Below are positions 7,258-14,847 of a DNA stretch of 17,608 nt, piece by piece. Every line of letters begins with the position of its first letter. Positions within the stretch are counted from its first letter, which is position 1. Position numbers and translations under genes: made by a program. Origin of the DNA: Zymomonas sp. (GTDB taxonomy: Bacteria > Pseudomonadota > Alphaproteobacteria > Sphingomonadales > Sphingomonadaceae); NCBI GenBank assembly GCA_027489105.1, contig JAIYAJ010000240.1:1-17608 (forward strand), in the 5' to 3' direction. The notes beneath the pieces were generated by a model. That model was not told the origin of the DNA and did no database searches. It saw nothing but the letters and a program-made list of their open reading frames with translations.

Positions 7258-9318
7258 TCAGGGTGCGGTCGTGCCCTTGGCGCCCGTGCGGTAGCGGTCG
7301 AACCAGGCGATGATCGCTGCAGCCTTGGCCGCCGACTGCGACGGGCGCGCAGCGATGCCGCCATGGCTCGCCCCCGGCACCTTCACCAATGCGGTGGGCA
7401 CCCCCTGAATCTGGAGCGCGGCATAATATTGCTCCGACTCGCTGACGGGCGTCCGGTAATCCTCGCTGCCGACCACCACCAGCGTGGGCGTCTTCACATT
7501 GCCGACCAGGCTGAGCGGCGAGCGGTTCCAATAGTCCATCGGATCTTCGCAAGGCAGCTTCGGAAACCAGTAGCGCTACGTGAACAACGTATTGTCCATC
7601 GTCAAAGCCTCGCTGACCCAGTTGATCACCGGCTTCTGCGTCGCCGCCCCGCGGAAGCGATCGGTCTTGCCGACGATCCAGCTGGTCAGCACGCCCCCGC
7701 CCGATCCGCCCGTAACGAACAGATTGTCGGGATCGGCGACGCCCGCCGCGATCGCCGCATCGACCGCCGCCATCAGGTCGCCATAGTCGTCGCCCGGATA
7801 TTTATGGTGGATCAGCTGGGCGAACTGCTCGCCATAGGAGGTCGACCCGCGCGGGTTGGTGTAGAGCACCGCATAGCCGGCGGCGGCATAGAGCTGGTCG
7901 TCGGTCGAGAAATGCGGGCCATAGGCGGTGTGCGGGCCGCCATGGATTTCGAGGACCAGCGGGACCTTCTGCCCCGGCCGATAGCCGGGCGGGGTGACCA
8001 GCCAGGCCGGCACCTCGCGACCGTCGGGCGCCTTGACCGCCAGCTCGCGAACCTGACCCAGGCTCTTGTGCGCCAGGAAGTCGTCGTTGAGCGCGGTCAG
8101 CCGGCGCGCCTTGCCGCCGCTCACGACCGACAGGTCTGCAGGACGCAGCGCCGATCCGCTGGTGACGGCGATGACGCCACCTCGCGACACGGTGAAGTCG
8201 CCGCCGCTATAGGGGCGGTCGAACGCCGTGCCGGTCAGCCCCGTCGCCAGTTCGGTGAGCTTGCCGTCGAGCGTGATCCGCGCGACCCGGTTGACCCCGC
8301 GCTCGTCATATTGGGCATAGAGCGAGCGGCCATCGGCAGCCCATTCGACCCGGTCGATGCTGCGGTCGAGCCCCGCCGTGATCGCCCGCACGCCGCTGCC
8401 GTCGCGGTTCATGACGTAGAGCAGCGTGTTCTGATAGGAGAGGCGGCGATCATCATAGCCGAGATAGGCGACCGTGGCGCCGTCGGGGGAGACCACCGGC
8501 GCAATGTCGGGGCCGCGCCGATCGGTCAGCGCGCGGATCGCGCCGCTGCCCAGATCGAGCGAATAGATTTCGGGATCGAACACCTCGCGCTGCCAGTCGG
8601 GCTTGCGCACCGCGCTGAACAGCAGGCTGCGTCCGTCCGGCGACCAGGAGAGCGGGCCGCCATGCTGATAATCGCCGCTGGTCAGCTGGCGCGACGGGCC
8701 ACCATCGGCCGCGACGAGGAAGACCTGGTCATAGCCCGGCTCGACATAGCCGCCGCCATCGCTGCGATAGTCGATCCGGTCGATCACCTCGAGCGGCTTG
8801 GCCCATTCCGCGCCCTCGGGCTTGTCGGGCGCCTTGCCGAGCTTCATCGGCTCGCCGGGCACGCGCATGACATAGGCGATGCTCTTGCCGTCGGGCGACC
8901 AGCTGATCGCGCTGGGGCTGTCGGGCAGCCCGGTGACGCGGACGGTGGCGTCCTCGGCAATCCAGCGGACGAACAGCTGGGCATTGCCCTTTCCATCCGC
9001 CGCGACATAGGCCAGCCGCCGCCCATCGGGCGACCAGCGCGGCTGGCTCGCGCCCTCGACCAGCGGCCGCTGGCGACCGCTGGTCACGTCGACGAGCCAG
9101 ATCGCCCCCTTCTGGCGGTCGGTCATGATGTCGCCCTGCCGCCGCACATAAGCGACGCTGCGGCCATCGGGGCTAATCTGCGGATCGGCCGCGACCTGCA
9201 GTGCGAAGATATCCTTCCCCTCGAAGCGCGAAACCGTGCTCGCCGCCTCCTGGGCAAGGACCGGCGTGGCGAAGATGGAGGCGCCCGCGAACAGGGCGAG
9301 CAGCGACGTCTTGATCAT
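7258..9318 (-). pseudogene. S9 family prolyl oligopeptidase, interrupted by an in-frame TAG
   Basis: The frame encodes 686 residues with one TAG codon at position 581 (7576-7578). The N-terminus is a signal peptide (MIKTSLLALFAGASIFATPVLAQ, cleavage after about residue 22). A WD40-like beta-propeller follows, with repeated SPDGR/WSPDG motifs (about 45-380). The alpha/beta hydrolase domain has LEIHGGPH and TNPRGSTSYG, and the nucleophile Ser539 lies in GGSGGG. After the stop the homology continues without shift: RYWFPKLP, SPLSLVGNVKTPTLVVVGSEDYRTP with the expected Asp620, and VPGASHGG with the expected His652. The shorter product (580 residues) would lack Asp and His and should be inactive. 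The stop could be a real nonsense mutation, a sequencing error, or a read-through site. A GAGG precedes the start at 9318. An intact homologue would be a periplasmic or secreted dipeptidyl/acyl-peptidase. Confidence 0.85.
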
Positions 9319-9405
9319 GGCATCCCTCGAAACTGACAGACCGCCAGCGTCGCGCGTTTCCCGAACCGACTCAAGGCTTTGTGGGTAGCCAATCCAGAGC
9401 GAGGC

Positions 9406-10398
9406 TCAGATGGTCACGACGATCTTCCCGATCTGATCGCCGCTGCGCAGCCGTGCATAGGCGTGCTGCCAGTCGGCAAAGGCGTAGCAGCGGTCGAGGA
9501 CCGGCCGGAGCGCGCCACTTTCGAGCAGCGGCGTGATCACGGCGAGCGCCTTCGCCCGCCGCGCGGGATCGTGGGAGAAATTCGGCGTCGAGTAGGCGTG
9601 CAGGCGCAGGTCGCCGCGAACCCCCGCGATCAAGGGCAGCCGCACCTCGGCGTCGCCCGAGAGATTGCCATAAGCGAAAATGGTGGCGCCACTGGCCAGA
9701 GCCCCGGCATAGCGGCCGATGAGGTCGCCGCAGACGGCGTCGTAAGACAGCCGGATCGGATGTCCGGCGGCGGCGGCGTCGATCGCTTGCGCCAGATCCG
9801 CGACCTCGTCGCTGGCGACCACCGCATCATAGCCGATGTCCAGCAGCGCAGCCCGCTTGGCCGAACCCCGGGTGATTCCGATCACGCGGGCGCCCCGAAG
9901 CCGGGCCAGCTGGCAGGCGCCGATCGCAGCGCTACTCGATGCCGCTGAAACGATGATAGCGTCGCCAGGCCCGACCGGGGCCAGCTCGAACAAGGGGAAG
10001 TAGGCCGTCAGATATTGCATCCAGATGCTGCACGCTTCGGCGGCACTGAGTGACGAGGGCCAAGGCGCCAGCCATTCCGCCGGCGTCACCGCCCAGCTGC
10101 CATTGACCCCATAGGCGTCACTGGCGAACGGGATCGAACTCACCCTGTCGCCCAGTCCGATGCCCGCGACATCCAGCCCGACTGCGTCCACGATTCCACA
10201 GGCTTCGTAGCCGAGCCGAGCACCATCGCGGTGCGGCACATAATGCCGGTCGTCGGTGAACAATAGTTCGGACCGGTTGAGCGCAAAGGCTGCCACGCGG
10301 TAGCGCACCTCGCCCGCGCCGGGGACCGTCGGGGCCGCGTTCTCACGGCGAATGTCTCCACCACGACAGCGGATGACCATGTCTGTCCTGTCAGTCAT
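9406..10398 (-). CDS. MDR-superfamily NADPH-dependent oxidoreductase
   Basis: 330 residues, typical for the quinone-oxidoreductase / zinc-type alcohol dehydrogenase-like family. The N-terminal GroES-like half contains GEVRYRVAAFALNRSELLF and LGYEACGIVDAVG. The cofactor-binding half begins IIVSAASSSAAIGACQLARLRGARVIGITR (about 148-177), where an A-A-S-S-S-x-x-x-G motif replaces the usual A-x-x-G-x-x-G. The catalytic zinc ligands of classical alcohol dehydrogenases are absent, so a zinc-free quinone or enone reductase is more likely. Its C-terminus ends GDQIGKIVVTI, as usual for the family. A GAGG lies eight bases before the ATG. It is downstream of crtE on the same strand (122 nt gap), but nothing in the sequence ties it to carotenoid synthesis. 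Confidence 0.88.
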   Translation of the reverse strand: MTDRTDMVIRCRGGDIRRENAAPTVPGAGEVRYRVAAFALNRSELLFTDDRHYVPHRDGARLGYEACGIVDAVGLDVAGIGLGDRVSSIPFASDAYGVNGSWAVTPAEWLAPWPSSLSAAEACSIWMQYLTAYFPLFELAPVGPGDAIIVSAASSSAAIGACQLARLRGARVIGITRGSAKRAALLDIGYDAVVASDEVADLAQAIDAAAAGHPIRLSYDAVCGDLIGRYAGALASGATIFAYGNLSGDAEVRLPLIAGVRGDLRLHAYSTPNFSHDPARRAKALAVITPLLESGALRPVLDRCYAFADWQHAYARLRSGDQIGKIVVTI

Positions 10399-10494
10399 CG
10401 TCTCGACCTCTCTCCCTGACTGTCGGCGTGACCGCCGGTACCATCATGGATCAGGAGGCGTCCCGTTAAGGCAATCTCCGGACGAGAAAGGATC

Positions 10495-10511
10495 GTTGCC
10501 GTCGGCGCAAC
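10495..10511 (-). terminator. Small hairpin downstream of crtE
   Basis: GTTGC (10495-10499) and GCAAC (10507-10511) flank a 7-nt centre, 9 nt past the crtE stop. On the minus strand it is followed by GATCCTTTCT, a short T-containing tail. It is a weak candidate for transcript termination before the downstream oxidoreductase gene. Confidence 0.25.
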
Positions 10512-10520
10512 AGCGCTGAA

Positions 10521-11429
10521 TCAGCGGTCGCGATGGATGCTGAAATGCGCGATCGAGCGGAGCAGATCGGCGGAGGGACCGAAGGGGGAAAGGCTGCTTA
10601 CCGCCCGGTCGATCAACCCACTCGCATAGTTGCGCGCGCTCTCGCGGCCGAGCATGCGAACCAGAGTTTGCTTGCCCTGCTCGTCGTCCTTGCGGAGACG
10701 TTTGCCCACGGCCTGTTCATCGCCTTCGACATCGAGCAGGTCATCGGCAATCTGGAAGGCCAGGCTGACGCATTGGGCATAATGCGACAGTGCCGCGCGC
10801 TGGCCGGCATCGGCCGCGCCGAGAGCCGCGCCGGCACCGACGCACCAGCCGATCATCGCGCCGGTCTTCAACTGCTGCAGCTGGACGACCGCATCCATGT
10901 CGAGCGTCGCATCGATGGCGGCCATGTCCATCATCTGTCCGCTCGCCATGCCCGACGCGCCGGCGGACGAGGCGAGCGTCGAGATCAGTTCGGCGCGCAC
11001 CAGCGCATCGGCATGGGTTTCGGGCCGCGCCAGAAGCTCAAAGGCAAGCGCCAGCAGCGCATCCCCTGCAAGTACGGCGGTCGCCTCGTCGAACCGCTTG
11101 TGCAGCGTCGGCCGGCCACGCCGCAGATCGTCATCGTCCATACAAGGCAGGTCGTCATGAACCAGCGAGTGGACGTGGACGCACTCGACCGCGACGCCTG
11201 CGAGCAGGGCGTTCTGCGGCGCGACTTCGAACAGCCTGGCCGACGCAACCACCAGCAGAGGTCGCATCCGTTTGCCGCCGCCGATCGCGGCATAGCGCAT
11301 CGCTTCGTAAAGCCGCTCGCTCGCGCCGGGCGGGGTCGCCAATATGTCGGCAAACACCGCGTCGACCGAATCCGACACCTGCCGCATCGCCGTAGGCAGG
11401 TCCTGGTCAGTCAACATCTCGATCGTCAT
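10521..11429 (-). CDS. crtE: Polyprenyl diphosphate synthase, probably GGPP synthase CrtE
   Basis: 302 residues. It has the isoprenyl-synthase motifs GGGKRMRP (50-57), the first aspartate-rich motif DDLPCMDDDD with R-R-G-R-P-T (92-108), a KTG at 188-190, and the second motif FQIADDLLD (225-233). It makes the linear C15 or C20 diphosphate from IPP and allylic primers in the cytoplasm. Overall it is close to IspA-type FPP synthases in length and sequence. The residue five before the first motif is His87 rather than the aromatic residue (Tyr) of typical FPP synthases, which permits a longer product. With the surrounding crt genes this favours GGPP synthase. GGGGGAG lies eight bases before the ATG. 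A 306-bp region with strong palindromes precedes it. Confidence 0.85.
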   Translation of the reverse strand: MTIEMLTDQDLPTAMRQVSDSVDAVFADILATPPGASERLYEAMRYAAIGGGKRMRPLLVVASARLFEVAPQNALLAGVAVECVHVHSLVHDDLPCMDDDDLRRGRPTLHKRFDEATAVLAGDALLALAFELLARPETHADALVRAELISTLASSAGASGMASGQMMDMAAIDATLDMDAVVQLQQLKTGAMIGWCVGAGAALGAADAGQRAALSHYAQCVSLAFQIADDLLDVEGDEQAVGKRLRKDDEQGKQTLVRMLGRESARNYASGLIDRAVSSLSPFGPSADLLRSIAHFSIHRDR

Positions 11430-11512
11430 GCAGCGGTCTCCCCCTCAAGGGCATCGACTTCGCCCGCGCATCCATCTCGCCGATCGAGAGCCTGTTTCTC
11501 TCAGTCAGCGCG

Positions 11513-11526
11513 GACAGGGCCCTGTC
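11513..11526. promoter_or_regulatory. 14-bp perfect palindrome upstream of crtE
   Basis: GACAGGGCCCTGTC reads the same on both strands. It sits 84 bp upstream of the crtE start codon, within the likely promoter or leader region. This is the size and symmetry expected for a dimeric repressor site, though the GC content makes chance occurrence less improbable than in AT-rich DNA. Confidence 0.35.
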
Positions 11527-11544
11527 GACGCCGTCCTCCACCGT

Positions 11545-11578
11545 GATGCGGCATCGGACAATCCGACGATGCCGCATC
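11545..11578. promoter_or_regulatory. Paired palindromes forming a 12-bp inverted repeat upstream of crtE
   Basis: GATGCGGCATCG (11545-11556) and CGATGCCGCATC (11567-11578) are perfect 12-bp arms around a 10-nt centre. Each arm also contains its own palindrome (GATGC-G-GCATC and GATGC-C-GCATC), with centres 23 bp apart, about two helical turns. That geometry fits two operator half-units for a regulator binding on one face of the DNA. As RNA it could also fold as one long hairpin. Confidence 0.4.
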
Positions 11579-11735
11579 CTTCGAGACTTTGGAAGCAGAT
11601 CGCGTCGCCAGTCGCGACGAACGGAACGGACAAACACCCGGTGGCGGGCGCCCTATCGCCTGGTCCCGAGGCTTGGCACGAGCGATAGTCACACGCAGGG
11701 CTTCATCGCAGCGACCTAAGGTACAGCTGTCCGCG

Positions 11736-12188
11736 TCACAGCAGATAGCGGACCCTGATCGCCTCGGCATTTTGCCCGGCCTTCACGTCGATGCGCGCCG
11801 CGTCGAACCGGGGCGGGCCGAAACCGATCTTCGGGTTTCGCGAGAAGCCGAAACCTTCGCGGGGTATTGCCATTGTCTTGTCGAGCCGCGCATTCGCATT
11901 CTCATCATGAAAGAGCGATATGGCGTAAGGCCCGGGTTGGAGCGCGGTCACAATGAAGCAATGGTCCGGCGCAGCACCGATCGGCACATCCCGGCGAACC
12001 GACGACCCTGCCTTGCAATCGGGAAAGGCCGACGCTTCGCGCGCGAGGCATAGGCGCAGCATGCCCCGCGTGCTACGCAACCCCTCCAGACACAGCCGAA
12101 GCTCGGCGGTAGCGGCATGGCCGGGCTCCGCGCCGAGGGTCACCGCGACGATAAGGGCCACCCATTGATATCCGCGCCTCGCCATCAT
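11736..12188 (-). CDS. DUF2141 domain-containing secreted protein
   Basis: 150 residues. MMARRGYQWVALIVAVTLGAEPGHA (1-25) reads as a Sec signal peptide with an A-x-A-like site (GHA|AT). The mature part has the DUF2141 pattern: a small beta domain with G-P-Y-A-I-S-L-F-H-D-E-N (86-97), L-D at 102-103, then IPREGFGFSRNP (about 108-119). Four cysteines (33, 47, 58, 77) could form two disulfides in the periplasm. The function of the family is unknown; members are often found in sphingomonad carotenoid loci, as here next to crtY. The adjacent ATG codons at 12188 and 12185 are both possible starts; AGGA lies just upstream. It is divergent from crtY with at most 50 bp between starts. Confidence 0.85.
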   Translation of the reverse strand: MMARRGYQWVALIVAVTLGAEPGHAATAELRLCLEGLRSTRGMLRLCLAREASAFPDCKAGSSVRRDVPIGAAPDHCFIVTALQPGPYAISLFHDENANARLDKTMAIPREGFGFSRNPKIGFGPPRFDAARIDVKAGQNAEAIRVRYLL

Positions 12189-12221
12189 CCTGCCCTTCCT
12201 TCGGTCTGCCCATGCCGGGAC

Positions 12222-12250
12222 GCGGCGCGGAACGCCGCATGAAGCGGCGT
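12222..12250 (+). promoter_or_regulatory. Two mutually exclusive hairpins around the crtY start codon
   Basis: GCGGCG (12222-12227) can pair with CGCCGC (12233-12238), with a 5-nt loop. The same segment, as ACGCCGC (12232-12238), can instead pair perfectly with GCGGCGT (12244-12250), placing the ATG at 12239 in the 5-nt loop. No Shine-Dalgarno is seen before this ATG. The arrangement could affect translation start, but such short GC arms also arise by chance in this base composition. Confidence 0.3.
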
Positions 12251-13384
12251 GTCCTGCTTCTGGGCGGCGGTCTCGCCGGAGGGCTTAGCGCACTCGCCCT
12301 CCATGCGAGAAGGGGCGATGTCGAGCCGATCCTGGTCGAACGCGGCGATCGCTTTGGCGGCAATCATATCTGGTCCTTTTTCGATCAGGACGTGGACGCC
12401 GGCCACCGCTGGCTCGTCGATGCGATCGGCCCGACCCGCTGGCCCTCGCACCGGATCGCCTTCCCGGCGCGGCGACGACATATCGGTCTCGGCTATAACA
12501 GCCTGCGATCGTCCGACCTCAACGACGCTTTGCTCCGGACCCTGCCCGCCGCGTCCTTGCGGCTCGGCCGGGAGGCCGTCGAGGTGACGCCGGAGGGCGT
12601 GCGCCTGTCCGATGGCGAGACGATCGCCGCCGATGCGGTGGTCGATGCGCGCGGAGGCGGCCCGATCGAAGGACTGGATCTGGGCTGGCAGAAGTTCGTC
12701 GGGCGCCATCTGCGTTTCGCAGCGCCCCACGGGGTCGCCGAGCCGATGATCATGGATGCCGAGGTCGACCAGGCCGACGGCTATCGCTTCGTCTATCTCC
12801 TCCCCTTCTCCTCCACCGAACTGCTGGTCGAGGACACCTATTACAGCCTCGATCCGGCGCTGGACGTAGGCCTGCTGCGGCAGCGGATCGACGCCTATGT
12901 CGACGATCGCATCGGACGGACGTTCGAGACGCTGGGCGAAGAAACCGGCGTGCTGCCGATCGTCCTCGGCGGCAGGCTCGACGCGCTGTGGCCGGACGAC
13001 TACCCATTTGGACGGATTGGGATGCGCGGCGGCTTCTTCCATCCTACCACCGGCTATTCGGTTCCGGATGCGGTCGCCAATGCCATGCTGCTGACCGAGG
13101 CATCCGACATGACCACATCGGGGCTCCGCCGGCTTCTCCACGACCGTGCAAAACGCCTCTGGCGTGAACGCGGCTTCTACAGGATGTTGAACCGCATGCT
13201 CTTCCACGCCGCCCCACCCAAACAGCGCTACCGCGTACTCGAACATTTCTATCATCTGCCGGAGGCGAGTGTGGCCCGCTTCTACGCGACCCGCCTGACT
13301 GCGCTCGACAAGCTGCGTACGCTCAGCGGGAAGCCGCCGGTCGGCATCTTCGCCGCGCTCTCGGCGATCGCAGGCCGCGCATGA
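12239..13384 (+). CDS. crtY: Lycopene beta-cyclase
   Basis: 381 residues from ATG 12239, preferred because MKRRVLLLGGGLAGGL places the FAD motif at the usual distance from the start; an ATG at 12212 would add nine residues. Motifs are GGGLAGG (9-15), GGNHIWSF (40-47), LPFSSTELLVEDTYYS (188-203) and FHPTTGYSVP (267-276), all characteristic of CrtY-type cyclases. The enzyme forms the two beta-ionone rings of beta-carotene from lycopene at the inner membrane, using reduced FAD as a non-redox cofactor. Its stop overlaps the crtI start (ATGA, 13381-13384), implying translational coupling in a crtYIB operon. The promoter must lie in the short divergent gap or within the DUF2141 coding region. Confidence 0.95.
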   Translation: MKRRVLLLGGGLAGGLSALALHARRGDVEPILVERGDRFGGNHIWSFFDQDVDAGHRWLVDAIGPTRWPSHRIAFPARRRHIGLGYNSLRSSDLNDALLRTLPAASLRLGREAVEVTPEGVRLSDGETIAADAVVDARGGGPIEGLDLGWQKFVGRHLRFAAPHGVAEPMIMDAEVDQADGYRFVYLLPFSSTELLVEDTYYSLDPALDVGLLRQRIDAYVDDRIGRTFETLGEETGVLPIVLGGRLDALWPDDYPFGRIGMRGGFFHPTTGYSVPDAVANAMLLTEASDMTTSGLRRLLHDRAKRLWRERGFYRMLNRMLFHAAPPKQRYRVLEHFYHLPEASVARFYATRLTALDKLRTLSGKPPVGIFAALSAIAGRA

Positions 13385-14847
13385 AGAGCGCGGCGGTCAT
13401 CGGTTCGGGTTTTGGCGGCCTGGCGCTCGCGATCCGGCTGCAGTCGGCGGGGATCGCGACCACGATCTACGAAGCCCGCGACCGCCCCGGTGGGCGGGCC
13501 TATTATTGGGAAAAGGACGGCCATGTCTTCGATGCCGGGCCGACCGTCATCACCGATCCCGATTGCCTGCAGCAGCTCTGGGCGCTGAGCGGCGCGGATA
13601 TGGCGAAGGATGTCGACCTCGTCCCCGTGCGGCCCTTTTACCGTCTGTCCTGGCCCGACGGATCGACCTTCGACTATGACAATGACGATGCCGCGCTCGA
13701 GCGGCAGATCGCCGCGCTCGACCCTGCCGACGTCGCCGGCTACCGCCGCTTCCTCGAATATTCCGCAGGCGTGTTCGAGGAAGGCTATCGCAAGCTCGGC
13801 ACGGTCGCGTTCCTCGACTTTGCCTCGATGCTGAAGGCCGCACCGCAACTGGCACGCTATCAGGCCTGGCGGTCGGTCTATTCGATGGTGTCGAGCTTCA
13901 TCCGCAACGAGAAGCTGCGTGAGGCCTTCTCCTTCCACACCCTGCTGGTCGGCGGCAATCCGATGACGACCAGCGCCATCTATGCGCTGATCCACAAGCT
14001 GGAAAAGGATGGCGGCGTATGGTTCGCAAAGGGCGGCACCAACGCGCTCATAAGCGGCATGGTGCGGCATTTCGAGCGGCTCGGGGGCGTGCTGCGCCTC
14101 GACGATCCGGTCGTGAACATAAGCAGCGGCGGAAGCCGGGTACGCGGGATTATCACGCGCTCCGGGCACAGCGCACGCTATGATGCGGTCGCATCCAACG
14201 CGGACGTGGTTTCGACTTATGGCCTGCTCGGCGACGAGCGCAAGCAGCGCAAGCTAAAGGCCAAGCGCTTCTCCCCGTCGCTGTTCGTCGTACATTTCGG
14301 CACGACCGGGGACTGGCCCGATGTCCCTCACCATTCGATCGTGTTCGGGCCGCGCTATCGCGGGCTGCTCGACGATATCTACAAGGGCGGCGGCCTCGCG
14401 CCGGATCCGTCGCTCTATCTCCATCATCCGACCGCTACCGATCCGTCGATGGCGCCGACCGGCCATTCGACTTTCTACGTCCTCGCGCCGGTACCGCATC
14501 TGGGCAAGGCAGATATCGACTGGGAGGTCGAAGGACCGCGCTATCGCGACCAGGTCCTGTCGATTCTCGAGCAGCGCTTCATGCCGGGCCTGCGCGAACG
14601 GATCACGACGATGTTCCATTATACGCCGTTCGATTTCCGCGACGACCTGGCGGCGCATCTCGGTTCGGCCTTCAGCCTGGAACCGGTGCTCACCCAGAGT
14701 GCCTGGTTCCGCGTCCACAACCGCGATTCCGACATGGGCAATCTCTATTTCGTCGGGGCGGGCACCCATCCTGGTGCGGGCATTCCCGGCGTCGTGGGAA
14801 GCGCGAAGGCCACTGCGGCCCTGATGATCGAAGACCTCGCCGGGTGA
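13381..14847 (+). CDS. crtI: Phytoene desaturase
   Basis: 488 residues, the usual length. The N-terminal FAD-binding motif is AVIGSGFGGLALAIRL (5-20). YEARDRPGGRAYYWEKDGHVFDAGPTVIT follows, and the C-terminal carotenoid-oxidase signature is GAGTHPGAGIPGVVGSAK (about 459-476). CrtI enzymes desaturate phytoene, usually in four steps to lycopene, at the membrane with FAD and an electron acceptor. It begins inside the crtY stop and ends inside the crtB start (GTGA at 14844-14847), so all three are one operon. Step number cannot be told from sequence alone, but a beta-cyclase next door fits lycopene as the product. Confidence 0.96.
   Translation: MKSAAVIGSGFGGLALAIRLQSAGIATTIYEARDRPGGRAYYWEKDGHVFDAGPTVITDPDCLQQLWALSGADMAKDVDLVPVRPFYRLSWPDGSTFDYDNDDAALERQIAALDPADVAGYRRFLEYSAGVFEEGYRKLGTVAFLDFASMLKAAPQLARYQAWRSVYSMVSSFIRNEKLREAFSFHTLLVGGNPMTTSAIYALIHKLEKDGGVWFAKGGTNALISGMVRHFERLGGVLRLDDPVVNISSGGSRVRGIITRSGHSARYDAVASNADVVSTYGLLGDERKQRKLKAKRFSPSLFVVHFGTTGDWPDVPHHSIVFGPRYRGLLDDIYKGGGLAPDPSLYLHHPTATDPSMAPTGHSTFYVLAPVPHLGKADIDWEVEGPRYRDQVLSILEQRFMPGLRERITTMFHYTPFDFRDDLAAHLGSAFSLEPVLTQSAWFRVHNRDSDMGNLYFVGAGTHPGAGIPGVVGSAKATAALMIEDLAG

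Larger units (their letters stand above)
11430..11735. other. Intergenic region upstream of crtE
   Basis: About 306 bp between the crtE start and the stop of the DUF2141 gene. No convincing gene is seen: frames here have no recognisable motif, and one 76-codon minus-strand frame overlaps the crtE start. The region holds a 14-bp perfect palindrome (11513-11526), paired 11-bp palindromes (11545-11578), and a wider 7-bp inverted repeat CTATCGC/GCGATAG (11653-11659 and 11682-11688, 22 nt apart) that may end the DUF2141 transcript. It is most likely the crtE promoter region. Confidence 0.6.

Noticed and set aside
7246..9336. 696-codon plus-strand frame opposite the S9 peptidase
   Set aside because: It has no recognisable domain, is rich in Arg/Ala/Asp-Arg-type antisense composition, and mirrors a strong homologous gene. 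Long open antisense frames are expected at this GC content.
11407..11637. 76-codon minus-strand frame just upstream of crtE
   Set aside because: It overlaps the crtE start, contains the palindromes, shows no recognisable motif and is very Arg-rich.
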